Numbered from the stretch's first letter, positions 1 to 22,499 are shown. The stretch is 64,000 nucleotides of DNA from Haemaphysalis longicornis (GCA_013339765.2 CM023448.1:193914409-193978408), one strand, 5' to 3'. The notes: generated by a model not told the origin, from the sequence alone. Program-made: numbers and translations.

Positions 1-3000
1 AAAGTTATTGAGTCCAGAAACGGTCAATGTTCGGTTTCGATAAATACTGCGGCATTCTAAGGTCACAGGGAAGCAAAAAAAAAAAATGGTTGAAAAGGAC
101 AAGAGAGCGCGAGCATTCGGTTCCGCTGGGATCGATGCGAACGCTTTCGCGCCCCAGGGAGCCTGGAGAGCCGGGCACGCCCATTGGCGCACACCATCAA
201 TGACTGCGGGGGCCCCGCTGCATCGGCGCCTCCGAGACGACTGACGTCTTCATGGCCGGCTTCAAGGGGAAGGCCGCATGCGGAGATCATGACGTTGGCT
301 TCGCGCGTTCTGGGGCTCCTTGTGAGCGGAACCGAAGGAGCCGATTCAGGCCCCGGAGTGCCGCGAATCGGCCGCGTTTTCTATCCGGTATACGCGCCTG
401 AATCGTCGTCGGCGCCGCAAGCTTCCGCGCGTGGAGCGCGTCGTCGTCGTGCCCAGGTCGTTTGGCGGTCACCTCCGGCTACATGGGCGTCAACGCGCCG
501 TCCCTCTGCTCTGAGGACGCCCGCTGGAAACGCTCTACTGTCTCCTCCGCACTATGGGTACGACTTCGTGCTGACCCCGCTCGTGCGTCGCGCGTCTCTG
601 CTCGCCCAGCCAAGCCGTCTCACCTTCGCTTCTGCCGCTCGACGCGCTTGTACTTTCGTTCCTGGTTGGCGTCATAATTTCCCCCTTTATTTCCCTCGTT
701 ACACGTTTCTGCAATGTCGCGTCTTGTGTCCATTTCGTGTCCTCCCCGTGTTCCCCCTAATTAATCTGCTGATTGCGCTTAAAGGTGATACTGGACGCGG
801 AGTCGTGCTGCGCGTCTTTTACGAAGTCCACAACATTGAAAGAGGTGGACTACATGCACTGAAGCGCCTCGCTGTGCGCATTGGTCCTTTTTACCAGAGT
901 CGTTTAACGAAAGTCTACCTCTTTGCCTAAGCTGCCTTTAGTGTTACCCCAACAAACAATAATCGCACATGCACCTGCCCGCACGCTTGAATCGCTTCAA
1001 GAACTTGAGCATACTACATACGTAGACTAATTTTTGCTACGTGCAGGGAGTGTGTAAACTATCCAAACGCACCATAAAGGGCAATCTGCTGTGTTTATGC
1101 GCCGAAATATTCCGAGCCCAAACTTGGACAGGGACTCTGCGCTCTAAGAAGCGGCGTTGCCTAAAGCGCGAGGCTCGTGACAACGTACGCAGCCAAGTGG
1201 AAGGAATGTCCGACATGTCTGCACTCGTGCCTCCTCAGAAGAAACGCCTGGCGACGGAGGAAAGAAGCGGCTGCATCGGCTACAGCGGCGAGCAGGAAGG
1301 AAACGACGCGACGCACAACCGGTGCTCCATCAGGCGTTCAAAAACGTCATCCGAGCGCACCTGGTCGCAGCGTTGTTTTCTTCAAACGAATTCACCGCTT
1401 CTGGTCGAAGGGGCATTTACGGACAGCCACCAACTGTGTGTGGGCTTTACGCATTATAATGTGCTAACGTTACTGGATATAGCAAGCTTGGTACTTAATA
1501 ATGGTTAATGTCCTAGCACTAGCGGGTGCGTACCATAGTTGCCCGGCCGCAGATACCTTGTGCACGCTATGTAAAGGGGGAGATCGTAGGGTGTGCAAAA
1601 ACACACGAGGCAAAGCTTCCCTCAGAGGCTTTTGCGTGATATTCTATATTATTTTGTTAGAGTAGCCGGGGAGAAAAGCGGAGGAGACTCGGAAGAAGGT
1701 ATACGAAGCATTGGTGCATGGCGCATGGCAAGCACAAGTCCTGTGAATATCACAGGCCTCCTTGCCTTTTTTATGCCCAGCGTGCGTAGCCGTTTAGTTG
1801 CCTCCCAAGCGTACGTGGGCCAGAGCTCGGCTCATTCCGGGGCCGATGTCGCCCCATAAACGCCTCAGCAGCGACAAAGCGGGGCGTGCGCTCTACGGGG
1901 TCTCCGGGTGGCCCTAGAGGCGGCGCAGCCATTATGACCGCGCGCCGATGCAGATAAGCTTGCCCGGTGTGCCTTCCGTTTTGCATTGTGTGCCGGAGCC
2001 GGAATATAATGACAGAATATAATGACAGGGGAGGGGTCCGGAAGCCCCGAATCGCTCCCGTTTCACGGGTCCTTTTCTACGACATATCCTCCAATCATTC
2101 CACCCTCGCAGCGCCCAGGCCGAAGCCAGCCGCCGGACCGTACCCGCGTGTGGTCATGGCGAGCGCAGTCCCAACTTTTTCTGTCCTGACCCACTTGCGC
2201 GCGCATTTTTAATGAAAAGGCCCCACGGAGTCCGCGCAAGCGTGTCCGAAGGAAAACTTTGTTATTAATTGCGGAAGCAATTCTTATGAGTATATTTGAA
2301 ACAGTTACGAGTCCAAATATGTTTCTAAATGTGAAATAAAATTTTGGCTGATCTTTTTTTGCCGTCGGACGCGTGAAAAGCGTTCATGAATCAACGTACG
2401 ACGTATACGATAGACAGCCGATAGAAGGGATAGCTTGCAGTGTGCAGTGAGAGATAGCGTATTTGTACTACCGACACATCTTTCCACGAGTTGATCGCCC
2501 AGCACCCTACGCATTGCGAAGCCGCTCTTGCGTCTGGATTTGGTTCTCACTGCACAGCTAATGTGGCATCGGTACGAGCTCTAATTTTGATATTCTCGGC
2601 TCTCAATTTAACGCACGCGTGCGGACAGGAACTTTCGAGATGAGGCTGCACTAAGCACTCCCAGAATATAGCCCGCTGGTGGGCCGGCGGGTGCTGCTGC
2701 GTGGCGAATCTAAAACTGTGCTGAAGAGGCAGGACAAGAGAGAAGACGGGGTGGCCTGCAGTGCAGAAAATCACCGAAAATCCATCTGAGAGGCCCCTGA
2801 GCACGCAGGATGGAGCAGGACCGTTAAGAGACGCATACGACGACGCTGCCGCCGTCAGCGACGAACACCTTACGGCAGGGTGGCACAGGTGCCGCGTAAC
2901 CCAGTGGCTCCTTTCTCACCGCTGGGAATGCCGGCCAGGGAACGGGCGCTAATTACGGAAGTCTCCGTTTCCGTCCCTTGTTTTTCCGCCCTCGGATTCG

Positions 3001-4636
3001 CGGCCGAAGGGAGGCGGCACGCCGCCGGGCGCCTTTCCCATGCAACGGAACGGGAGCGCCCCGCAGTGCGCGCATCGGAGGTCGACTGTGCCTCGAAGGG
3101 CGTACGCGCGCTGCAGCGTTCTTTACGCGTGCGGGGGCCACTTCTCGCTCTCACGCCGCGCGTTTGGGCCGAAGACGCCACAGACAGACACGAGTCGCCC
3201 TGGAGCGGACATCGCGGTGGAGCGGGCTCCACACGCAACGACACTTGGGCAGCGGGACCGCCTCCCCAGTTGTGCGGCTCTTTTATTACTCGGTGACGCA
3301 ATTCTGCCGTGGCGGGGGGATATGCAAGGCGAACCTGCAATTGCGACCTGGCGCGGTGATCTGTGCTCACGATGGTCGGCTGTTTAGAGCGCTAATTTTA
3401 AGTGACACATTTCTTTTTAAGGTTGACAGCCGTCTCCCTAGTTTCCTAGATGGCGTCTCACCCATACTAATATATTACATAGTATGAAACTCTATGGTCT
3501 TACCGTGCATGTTTCGTGGCGTTGACGATTACTTTTTTTTGTGGCTATCATAGGGATTTCCCTAACCCAGTAGTAGGGATTTTCCTAATCGAGAGACGCG
3601 CTTAAGGCGCATATATAGTTTTTGACTGTCTTAGACAAGGGGTGTTATTCGGAACGTGAACCGCTGTAATTCGTTGGGGATTAGTGCGCGGTTCCAGCCT
3701 GGCGCATTTGTCGACGCCAAGAGCCTATAGGTTGGTAAAAGATATTGATACAAAATAGAGCGGTATTTACAAAGGTGTATTTACAATACTTATTTGCAGG
3801 CTAGTTATTACAAAAGACCCGGCGGACGAGAGCACCGCCCAAACCACGTGGAACGAACGCCACGCGCTTCACCGTCAGCGTCCCCTTCATCTCCCTTCTT
3901 GATGGTGACTCCTGCGTAGCACAGCTCATACTTTATGCAGGGAATTTTAATTAATGCCCCGTAACAATATCCTTACCATCGCGGAAGCCCGCTGAAAAGT
4001 GGTAAAAACAGTATTACTATTTGGCGCTCTATCGAAATGGTGCGCACAGCGTATCCAATGCAGTTTTATAAAACAAGACTCCAGCCTCGTCCTTGCTCTC
4101 CGTGCACGCTCATATCCTTCTCTGTGCACCCGACGCACTCGGGCTAAGCGCGCGCGTTCTCACTAAATTGGAAAGTAAAGATAAGTATATGATTGAACAA
4201 GTGTGTTGCCAAACGCTCGTCTGCCGTAATGCATGCTAGCGTACAGACCATCTTCGCCCCGTGGAGGAAATTGAATCGGGAAGACGGGGAGACATTTCGC
4301 GTCTTCGTAAACATGAGCTGTCGTCGAACGGAGCAGAATCATCCCATTTAGCAGGTCAGGCGCCACCTCGGTGTGCCTATACTTGCCTTTCGATGGGGGG
4401 CCCTTTTACAGGCAATGCGATCAACGAGGCGGGGGAGCTGTCTGGTGCTTATAGCCAATCGCCAAGTGTATTGCCACTTGTGCAAGTCAGAATTCGGCGT
4501 TACTGTATGACAAATAACGACTTCCACGATCTGTGTCTTGTTTTGGAGATTGTTGGGGCGATGGAATTAAATATTGCTAGCTTGGGCACTTATACTCGCG
4601 GATCGTCAGACAACGTTCAAATTTTGAGAATTTTAC
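1..4636. other. no gene recognised
   Basis: Mixed sequence with GC-rich patches (180-660, 2880-3300) that open frames of up to about 250 codons. None shows a known domain, exon pattern or coherent composition. Only the repeat fragment near 3.42 kb was recognised. Confidence 0.5.
3420..3500 (-). repeat. fragment related to the MITE end at 53 kb
   Basis: On the minus strand it reads ccatagagtttcatacta, then a gtgagacgccatctagg block. The first part matches the MITE terminus at 53059; no second end is found nearby. Confidence 0.6.
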
Positions 4637-4815
4637 GCGCCGAAGCTTCGCCTGTGCTAAGAGGCGCGTTGTAATCGAAGACTGCAGATGAATTCAGACC
4701 ATCTGAGGCGCGGAAATCTCGACACAGGGGTGTTTCTCGGTATTCTTTTCCATCCGAAAAACGGCCGCCGTTGCCACGGGATCGAACCTGCGTCCTTGTG
4801 CTTCAGCTGCGAGTT
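4637..4815 (-). mobile_element. Ruka-like SINE, minus strand, truncated
   Basis: Reverse complement of the SINE 3' body (gcgccgaagc, gaattcagaccatctgaggc, gaaatctcgacac, catccgaaaaacggccgc) and B box (gggatcgaacctgcgtcc). The A-box end is degenerate. Confidence 0.75.
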
Positions 4816-5728
4816 CGGCGCCGCCAATCGTTGTGTGTGTTTTTTTTTTTGTTGCACTGGTTTCCACCGAAGATGCAAACTTTTGTGCTGACATGTGTAC
4901 GCACTGCATGGGCTGCGATTTCATAGTGGGGGTGTTCGTCGAAGAAAATATGAGCTCGAAGGGCGCTTGGAAAATGGAGGCGTGGTCCTCGTACGCAGCC
5001 GTGATTTCGCCGGGCGCGCCTGAAAGGGTGGCCCATAGTCCACGGCAGAAGCCCGTTGTTCTCGGGGAGAAGTGGCTCCTTTTGGGCCCGCCAATCCCGG
5101 GTTGCGCCGGCAGCCGTACTTTGCACAGAGCGCGCGTAGATCCACCCCTATGCAGCCTAACGTATACTTTTCGCGATTCGCCCTGCGGGAGCCACTCTTT
5201 CTCGCATGCTCCGAGTTCCCGTGTTCTAGATCTGAAGCCGCGAAAAGAGTTGGCCAGTAGGTATGTATCACCACCGAAGGCGGCCGTTAGCGGACAATGC
5301 GACCTGATTGCTCCTCAAAAATCTCTGCGCGTAAGTTGTATCATTTCTTGCTGAAGGACGGACTCAGCAGTAAGGCAGGCGCAAGACGCACGCTCAGCCA
5401 CAGACAAAACAAGAAAATTTCCAACTGCACGCACAAATTTCCAGCTTGAGGTGGGCGGAGTGGAAAAAACGGCGCGATGTGGATATTTATTACGGAGTCG
5501 CAAGATCGCTCTTCAGTATACTCTCTGTGCTAGTATTCGCTGTATAAAGACATAGCTAGGTTTCTAAATTAATTCCGGCATATATCGCCGTGCTCCGATA
5601 GGACACCCTATATCATCGCTTATATTCATCATCTCGGTTTCTGGATCATCATCACCGCTTCCTGACGGGCCTTCCTTGGTCCTCGGCTCTCGAATAAACG
5701 CTCTCCTTCGCGAGTCCTCAACTATCTC

Positions 5729-5733
<5 letters not shown>

Positions 5734-5786
<53 letters not shown>

Positions 5787-5900
5787 CATATATATCTATA
5801 ATATAATATACCCCAGATCTATATATACATACATACCTTACATACCAGTACCAATACATACATACATACATAATAAACATACATACACACACACATACAG
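5734..5900. repeat. (AT)n, then ATAC/CA-rich microsatellite
   Basis: Pure TA run at about 5734-5780, then degenerate AT, then cataca and acacac units to about 5897. Confidence 0.95.
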
Positions 5901-6089
5901 AACAGTTTCTACGCGGATGTTCCCCAGCGCCCATATCGGAAAGGGATGGTGCAAATGCCCTGTGCATTGGGCAAGTGCATTGGGCAAGTGCACTGTGGAT
6001 GGCTAAAAGAGGACGTTGAGGTAGAGACTATGCCGGCGGATTCCCGATCTGCTCGCTCGGCTGTTCCTGCATCTAATCGCTGTAAATAA

Positions 6090-6091
<2 letters not shown>

Positions 6092-6175
<84 letters not shown>
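6092..6175. repeat. (AT)n microsatellite, about 84 bp
   Basis: Uninterrupted AT dinucleotides over the whole span. Confidence 0.97.
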
Positions 6176-14872
<8,697 letters not shown>

Positions 14873-15097
14873 CTGCCGCGGTGGCTCAGTGGCTGAGGTG
14901 CTGTGCCGCTGAGCCCAAGGAAGCGGGATCGATCCCGACCGCCGTGTCCGCTTTTCAGATGGAGGCGGAAAACAAAAACGACCGCGTGTCGGGGTTTCGG
15001 CGCGCGTTGAAGAACCCCAGGTGGCCCAGATTAAACCGTAGCTCTCCACTACGGCGCGCCTCATAGCCAGGTGTGGCGTCGCCGCGTTAAGCTAACC
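14873..15097 (+). mobile_element. tRNA-derived SINE (Ruka-like)
   Basis: Near full length: A box tggctcagtgg, B-box-like gggatcgatcccg, body gatggaggcggaaaac, ccccaggtggcccagatt and ctccactacggcgcgcctca, end cgccgcgttaagc. It aligns along its whole length with the copy at 54629. Confidence 0.92.
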
Positions 15098-15389
15098 CGA
15101 AGGTTGAATTTGAAAGCAATTTTTTTTGTCCATGTCAAATTAAAAGATAGTGAACGTGCGGTGAGGGAGTGAGATTCGAACTTTTACCACGTGTGTATCC
15201 CATCACGCTGCGCGGCCACGAGAGCTCCTGCATGCGCCTGCAGCGTAAAGTGCAGTACGACGAGTGGGCGGCCAGTGATATAGTAATAGTGACGTTGCTG
15301 TAGATAGCGCTGCACACATTACGACCATGTCTTTGCTGAAATGTTCCAAGGGAGTTCCACTCATCTAAACACTTTGCATTAGTTTATAG

Positions 15390-15979
15390 AGTAAAAGCTC
15401 GTTAATTCGAACTTGAAGGGTACCATAAAATTGTTCGAATTAAGCGGAGTTCGAATTAGCGGGGGGCGCTAGAATTAATGGACATCACGCCACACTGCGC
15501 GGGCAGGACACAAAGAAGCTACCTGGGGACTCGTTATCGCGAATTAGGCGCTTTTACACGTTTGTGGCGTGTGATTTCGTAAATAATGTTTCATAAATAA
15601 TAATGGCTTGCGTCGGAGCACTGACGTCAGTGGCGTGGCGCCCTCTGTAGAAGCGAATTAAGCTGTTGCAGAAGCGTAGCGCGCGCCACGCTGTTTTTCG
15701 GTGTCGTTGTTTTGCATCTCTAGAAAATTTTGTTTGGTTTGGATCTGCAACAGATTGTAATCACTCTGGGCCGACTTGTTCTGCGATGAGCGATGGAAAC
15801 CAGGGGATCCCAGTTCGAATGAACCGTCGTGGATGCCGACGCGTTTGAATTATCGGGTGTTCCCCCCCATTGAGTTTCCCCCCCCCCCCCCATTCCCCCC
15901 ACTGTGCCGGGACCAGGGTGTAAGTTCGAATTAACCGGAAGTTCGAATTAACCGAGTTCGAATTAACGAGCTTTTACTG
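15390..15979. mobile_element. pogo/Tigger-like non-autonomous DNA transposon
   Basis: Terminal inverted repeats agtaaaagctcgttaattcg (15390 onwards) and its complement ending at 15978, with gttcgaatta motifs repeated beneath the termini at both ends. The consensus resembles cagtaaaacctcgttaattcgaa termini of pogo/Tigger elements (family knowledge). No transposase frame. A TA duplication is not clear. Confidence 0.7.
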
Positions 15980-17940
15980 GAGTTCGTATCTTTTCAACAA
16001 GTTTCATTCATTTTGATTGCGTCCGCAACGGAGAATGCCTTTGTTCGCGCTCTACGGTCGAGGAAAAGGCGCGCTTTTCCTGTCGGCATCGCAAACCGGT
16101 GACGTGAGTTTCTTCCTCTCGAGTAGTGTATACGTGCACGCGGCAGCTGGCGGCGCGTAACGCTCCCCCGAAGAGAACGTGGCTCCAGCGACTAATGAAG
16201 GGCGTTCTGTCCTCTCAGCGCGTGTGCTGTGCAGCCGGCCTCTTAATCAAGCCGCCTATCATGCCACCGGATCGAAATAAGCCCCACACAACGCTGACAT
16301 TCCTCTCTCCTCGCGAGCAGCAAAGCGTGCCGCATTCCTCTTGCCGACGGAGCTCCCTGCACGCATCATTCTCAGCGGGGTCGCTCAGCTCATTGGGCGC
16401 TGCGCCGCGAAGCGCGCGCCATGGCGACGCTGCGTGAATTTGTACTCGATGCGGCTGAGGAAACCGAGACATTCGGCGTCAATTGGGAAGTGTAGCCTTG
16501 TTTTGGTGCACCTTGTCACTTTTTACCTCGGTACATCCCGGTAATTCTGCAGCAACAATCATACAAGCGAGGGCGGCTTGCTCGGACTGGGTTGCGCTGT
16601 GTGAAGAATTCGCCTGGATACGCTGGTATCGGTTTACTTAAATGCGCTACATTTGAGGTCGCGGTGGAAACTTAAATTCGTTATGAAGCCAGCCGAGGTG
16701 TGCCTCGAAAGCGCCGTCAGCCGCGTAATTAAGCCCAGAGGAAGTGCTAACCGAATTATTTTTCAGTTCGACTAAAGGGTTATAGCGCATAGAAACTTCG
16801 CGATGGAGTCATAACGCATTCGCAAAGCGGCTGTTAATTTTCACTTAATTCATGTTAAATGTCAGGGCAATTTAATAATAAGACGTCTTCAGCATTCACC
16901 CATTACCCCGACGAACATGTAGCTGCCTAGAGCGTAAAACTTGGTGAAACGTGTGACCGCGTGTAATAACCCTATAGAAGAGTGCTTGGGCCCTGTTTCC
17001 GGCTTGGCGCTGATGTCACACAGAGTGCAACGGTGTAGGACAAGCAATGCAGGCGGCTGGCGGGTACTCACTATAGTAACTGCGCAATACGTGACACAGC
17101 GTACGTCGCTGTCCTCTCCCTCCCTTCTTCCCACCTCTCTGCTCCTGTGTCCATCCCCCTTCGTCGTGGTGGACGGCCAGTGCCACTTCGCTCCAAGAGT
17201 GGCCCTTCACAGATCATTGAACACCATTTCACTTTCAGGGAGCGCGGCGCGCAATTTTCGGGCGCAAACGACGGGCCAGTTCGACGGCCGCCTTTGAAAC
17301 GTACCCGACACGGCGCACCCCTTTCACTTGCAAACGCCGCTTCATTCGCTCGTGTCCACTCGTGTACGGCAACGGCGGAACACGGGGAACGAAAACAACG
17401 GAAGCGCCCTTGTTCTTTCGGCGGCTGTGCGTTTACGACAGCGCGAACGTTGGCGAGGAGAGTAAGAAAAAAAACTCGCTCGAAGAAGACACAAGGTATC
17501 GCTAGGGGAAAGGTGCATCGACCCTGTTCGAGGACCGTGCAGCCAGAATACGGCGAGCTGTTCTTCTCAGGATGCGACCAGCGAGTCACGCCCCAACGGT
17601 AAAACCGAGGGGCCACTGCCGAAGACCAAAGCCAGCGCGTACTCGCTTTCAACTTCTTCCAGTGGCTTCGCGGGATAAGCGACCCCTCCTCCCAGTACCC
17701 GCTCTCGTAGTTGTCGACGTGGACATTGAGCGGACGCGGGCGTCTGGGATGGCCCTGTTTGATAAGTCCTTTGCATGGCAAATACACATGCAGTAAATGC
17801 GCCATTAAGAATAATAATAGCGGGGCCACTTCGAGCTTTCACATTGGCGTGGGGAAGAAAAGATGTCGCTGAGCCACAGGTACAATGCTTTACGTTTTAA
17901 TGCGTAGCATTGTTTGCCGAGTACCTCCACAGCCAGGACC
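15980..17940. other. no gene recognised; GC-rich patches
   Basis: Patches at 16.1-16.45 and 17.13-17.75 kb are GC-rich and open frames of up to about 250 codons on the minus strand. No motif, splice pattern or family was recognised. Confidence 0.45.
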
Positions 17941-18190
17941 GTGTAACGCCCTGCATTGCCGCAATAATGCAGGTTTCGCGCAAGTTCCACCTGTAATCGT
18001 TATAATAGCGTATATGGAAATAATTGGTCGAACGAAATTTTGGAAAACTAAAAAAAAAGAAAATTAAAAAAAAAATTCGGAAAATGGCTAACCGTGTAAC
18101 GCCCTGCATTTTCAAAATAATTCAGATTTCGCGCAAGTTCCACTTGTAATCGTTATAATAGTGTAAATTGAGATAATTGGTCGGAGACAG
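17941..18190. repeat. direct tandem duplication, period about 153 bp
   Basis: gtgtaacgccctgcattgcc (17941) and gtgtaacgccctgcatttt (18094) start two copies that both continue with ttcgcgcaagttccac and tgtaatcgttataatag. Poly-A tracts lie between them. Confidence 0.85.
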
Positions 18191-18675
18191 GATTTAGAAA
18201 AGCCCAAAAAATTGGCTGTAGAGATCTCTCACTCAGGACAAGCTGCATAAGAATGCTACGCATTAGTAGACAATTCTCTGAATTTCTGCAGATTTTTTTA
18301 ACCATGTATCGGAAACGAAAGTCGCCAATGCAAAAAAAAAAAAAGACGTTTGCAATAATTTCTAACCTCGAACACTTAGTAGGCGTGGTTACGTTGAAAT
18401 ATGTGGCATAAATCGTACTAGGATGCATAACACAACTTTCAGCGTGCGTAGTCAACTGCATCCTTCCAAGGCCACTCGTTTTGTTTGCTTGGCACATTTT
18501 GTCCCCAAACCAGCCCCACTGGCTTTGAAAAACAAATCCGTACTAGCACGTAATGAGTACAACAGCGGCAAGCCCCGCACCGTTTTCCTCTTCTGCAGGA
18601 ATTGAGGCTTCAGCGCAAAAGAAACAGTGAGGTTTACAAGGTCCGACTGGACTGGACTGAAATATAAGGGTCAAC

Positions 18676-18878
18676 CCGCTGCGATGGCGCAGAGGCTAAG
18701 ACGTTGTGCCGCTATAGAGGCAGGTTTCGTTCCTGGCCGCAGATGCTGGGTGTATTATTGAAGCAGCGTGAAGAGCAACGCCGTTATATGCCATATCAGC
18801 GTCCGTCGAAGATCCCCAGGTGGCCTTAATACGTATCCCTCCGCTATTGCGGGCCTCATTGGGTTTCGGTGCGTTAAG
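18676..18878 (+). mobile_element. diverged Ruka-like SINE
   Basis: A head-like ccgctgcgatggcgcagagg (A box), a decayed B box (ggtttcgttcc), then gatccccaggtggcc, ctccgctattgcgggcctca and ggtgcgttaag in the same order as the other copies. More mutated, so presumably older. Confidence 0.8.
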
Positions 18879-19037
18879 AAGTTAAAAAAATGAAGGTCAT
18901 ATTAGTCGTATGCTTTGGAACCTGGACGCTTTTTGTTTCTCTCTTCCCCTCGGGGCGGGCAAGCCGGTCGTCAGCTAAATGTGAAAGTTGCTTCGGAACG
19001 GGAGTGAGTAGAAAGTGCTGAACATAGCTCCTCACGT

Positions 19038-19149
19038 GTCCGCAGTTGAATTCTGACAGATATACACTCCGGCGCAATGACTGCGGGTAGTTATAGTTAC
19101 CCGCAGTCATTGCAGTGGAGTGTAGATCAGTCAGAATTCAACTGCGGAC
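19038..19149. repeat. long hairpin with about 52 bp arms
   Basis: The left arm gtccgcagttgaattctgac... (19038-19089) and right arm (19098-19149) are reverse complements with a few mismatches and indels. The 8 nt spacer is gttatagt, itself inside a gggta...taccc inner stem. Confidence 0.9.
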
Positions 19150-20659
19150 ATACGATTCGATATTGGGAACTTCCACAATCCTGAATTCGTGTTTTGAAGA
19201 ACGTATATATAGAGAGAGGACACTGAGCCAGTACTTTCGACCACGATGTTCCTTTTTAGTAGTTAAGTATGCGCTACACCTAACCACTCATGTTCTATGC
19301 CACCCGGCCGGTATAGGGTAGTAGCGAGCCACTTAGGTCGGGCTGATGACCGCAGCGAGGCAGAAGATGCGTTCGCCGCTGTCTTCGTGGTCGGCGCGGT
19401 CGAGGTCTGCGGGCCATGCGGGTCATTTCTTGCTCTTTTTCGCCACCACTAGAGCGTCCCTCGGAAGCCCAAAGAAAAAAAAAAATGTCCGTCCCCGCGC
19501 ACGACACGCGCAGGAGCAAACGAGAGCAGACAAGCGAGGCGAACGAGGCGAAAAGGGAAGGAAAAGCGCGCAGAGTGTTGCTAACGTCGCGCGTGCCGAT
19601 AAGAGGAAACAAAGCCGTGAATGGAATAGAGAGACAATGGGTACGAGAAAAGCTGTGCGTGCCGTCGACAACGCCTTTTCTGCCGACTAACTCGTGCGCT
19701 CCCCCTTGGGGCCGACCTGCATTGTAAGCGGTACCATGCTCTTGGGGTTTCGATGCCTATCGGCTCTCGCGCGCACGCTGCAGTGCTGGGTTTGAACACT
19801 GTTTGGAACTCCACGGCTTTTTTCTTGTGCTTGCGAAAATCGGGACAACTGCCTTTTCTTCAACGAATTGACACAGCCGGAGCGGCGGCTGTGACTTGTA
19901 AGTACATAATGCCATGGCCTAGAATGCGCTGCCAGTTTACGTTTTCCTTCGTCCCTTTGGGGCCCGAATGGCCGAGTGGTGCGGAGGTTTGTACTTGCTG
20001 TGTGCGGTATGAGACAAACAGCTAAGACGTAATATAGGCATGCCATCAACATAAAAAAACGGTAGTTGACCTTTCCCCCTGAGAGACGTCGAGTGCGTGG
20101 AATGCGAAAGTGATCCTCGCTAGTGAGCAAGCTAGCAGGCAAGGGAGCAATAAAGCAAGCAATCAAGCGAGTAGGTGAGCAGGTTACTGGTCTATAGGGG
20201 AGCTCTGCCTCTTCAGGACGCCGGGAAACAAGCCAGAAAACGATCCCGAATGCGGCAACGCAAGCGGCGGAAAATTCCCTTAGCCTTCAGGTCACCCAAA
20301 TAATCTTACACTCAGATGACGTTAACATTAAAGCACTGCAACCGGCGACGTGAGTGCGGGTCATGAGCACCTGTCATTCCTGAATGGAAAGGCAAGGAAA
20401 CTGACTTCATCAAGCTTTGCTCGAGCGATTGTTGGCCTACGAGAGACGCCTGCGGTCGTTTTCTTGACACCAAATAGCCTCGCATGCAGTTGTATCTCTC
20501 TAGCAGTGGCTCAATGTTTTCAGTTTCTATGGTACGAAAAGACGCTGTTTCCGGGTGAGACAAAATGCATGAATTGAGGTGAGTTATTGTTGCATCACCT
20601 TGACTTTTTGAAACCTACAAAACGTGCAGATGTGAAACCCTGCAGAAATATATACCCTA

Positions 20660-20735
20660 TGAAAACGTAACTCAGTGGTTATAACCCTCGCTTCGAAAGC
20701 AAAGGGACCCGGCTCGATTCGCCCTACTAACAACT
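20660..20735 (+). mobile_element. tRNA-like sequence, probable SINE head or tRNA pseudogene
   Basis: A good A box (taactcagtgg, about 20670) and a B-box-like ggctcgattcgcc (about 20710) stand at tRNA spacing, with an anticodon-arm-like cgcttcgaaagc between them. No matching acceptor stem is seen, so it is not called a functional tRNA. Confidence 0.5.
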
Positions 20736-21510
20736 GATGAATTTAGTTTAAACACGCCGGCCGAAAATGTTTTCGCATGACCACGAAAAGATTGTGAAAA
20801 CGCTTTGGATACTGTTGAATGCACGCTTAGCCAGTCACACGCGAAATCGCCATCCTTCGTGTTTCCACTGGGTGGCAAAAGGAAAAAAAAATGGTTACAG
20901 TAGATATTTGGCAGTCTTAAGAAATGTTAGATCCTCTTTTTAAGTATATCTCCTACCCTCCTCTTGCATGGCATAGAAGGAAATTGGAAAATAAGGAAGA
21001 CCTAGCACGGGCGTTGCCATTGATGTATAGCGAAGGGGGGCGGGGTAGCTTCTGAGTACGCAGCAGGCTCCTCATGCACGAGCTATAGATTCAGTACGAG
21101 TTACGCCTCCACAGGTCTACTTTATGATCAGGTGGCCACTGCGCATGTTGAGATATAACGTTTACTAAGTAATCACAAATCAGTAATACCCGTTCGAATT
21201 GAATGTTCTTGGCAGATTGTATGAATGTAGGGTTGGCAGGCGCTCATCACTTGTAGGTAGCCCCATTTCCGGTGTTCGGCGCTGTTGAAACCAGAGCGCA
21301 AGCGAGCGTACGCTGCGTGCCCCTCACTCCGCTAGGTTCTCGTGCTCACACATTGCTAGCTGTTCCTTGTAGCCTAGCGGAAGAATAGAAGGGAATGTCT
21401 GGCCAATTAAAAAACAACGCTCTGGAAGGAACTGCCCGCAAACGGAAGGTAGATGAGCCGCGGAAGTATCTCTACATGCTGATAGTGTTTTCGATCCAGC
21501 GGAATTAATT

Positions 21511-21625
<115 letters not shown>

Positions 21626-22276
21626 CGAGATTATGTGGTGCATGATATTGCATTTAAAAAGCTCATTTTTCATTTTTTTCCCTAGGTGATTTTTCCGTTA
21701 AATTCCGGCGCAGCTCACACGTTAAACGCCCTGTCCCGCCTACGCAGCTCGTTCCCGCAACTATGAAGCCGGGTAGAGAGGGATGAAGATCGCGAAGTTT
21801 CTCCGGCTCAGTCGAGGGAGCTTTCCGACGTGGTCACGCGACCAATAACAGAAAGGCGATTCATCGTAGCACGCAAGCCGCCTGCAACTGGTTACTTCCC
21901 GTCAAACTTGGCGTCGAGAAACGCATTTTTTTTTCACTAGATAAAAAAAAAATTGATGGAACACTTATGAAACATTACGCAAAGCGCGCTTCTGGACGCA
22001 AGCTTGATACGAAGTGACCCGGTTGCAGGCGGCTTGCGTGCTATGCTGAGTCGTCTTTCTGTTGCCAGCATGGATGCGCGTGGGAAATAAACCCAGCATG
22101 TTAGTCTGCCGTCTGTGGTGTGCCTTTTCTCTTCCTTCCAGCGCAGTCATTTGCTAGCGTTCTTTTAATATTCATGTCAGTCCAACTAGCCATCCCGACC
22201 ACTTCGGTGTTCGCACAGATGGGTCTGCGTGGCAGACAAGACAGGGACCGACATTGAAATTCAAATCGTGGGGTTT

Positions 22277-22490
22277 GACGCGCCGGAGCCACACCTGGGC
22301 TACGAGGCGCTCTGTGCAGCGGAGGGCTACGGATGAATTTAGACCACCTGGTGATCTTTAAGGTGCGCTTAAATCTCGACACACGGGCATTTTCTGCTTT
22401 TCGCCTCCACCGCAAGTGCGTCCTCCGCTCTCGGGATCTCACCCGCCTCCCTGGGCTCAGTAGCACGACGCCTCAGCGTCCGAGCAGGGA
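22277..22490 (-). mobile_element. Ruka-like SINE, minus strand
   Basis: Reverse complement of the SINE body: cgccggagccacacctgggc at the 3' end, gaccacctggtgatcttt, ttcgcctccacc and gggatctcacccg (B box), then the A-box region near 22475-22490. Confidence 0.8.
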
Positions 22491-22499
22491 TACAGACAT

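Noticed and set aside
184..930. 248-codon plus-strand frame
   Set aside because: No recognisable domain, no conserved composition, and overlapping frames on the other strand in a GC-rich patch.
19965..19990. tRNA-Ser/Leu-like start (tggccgagtgg)
   Set aside because: The A box is good but no B box or cloverleaf follows at tRNA distance.
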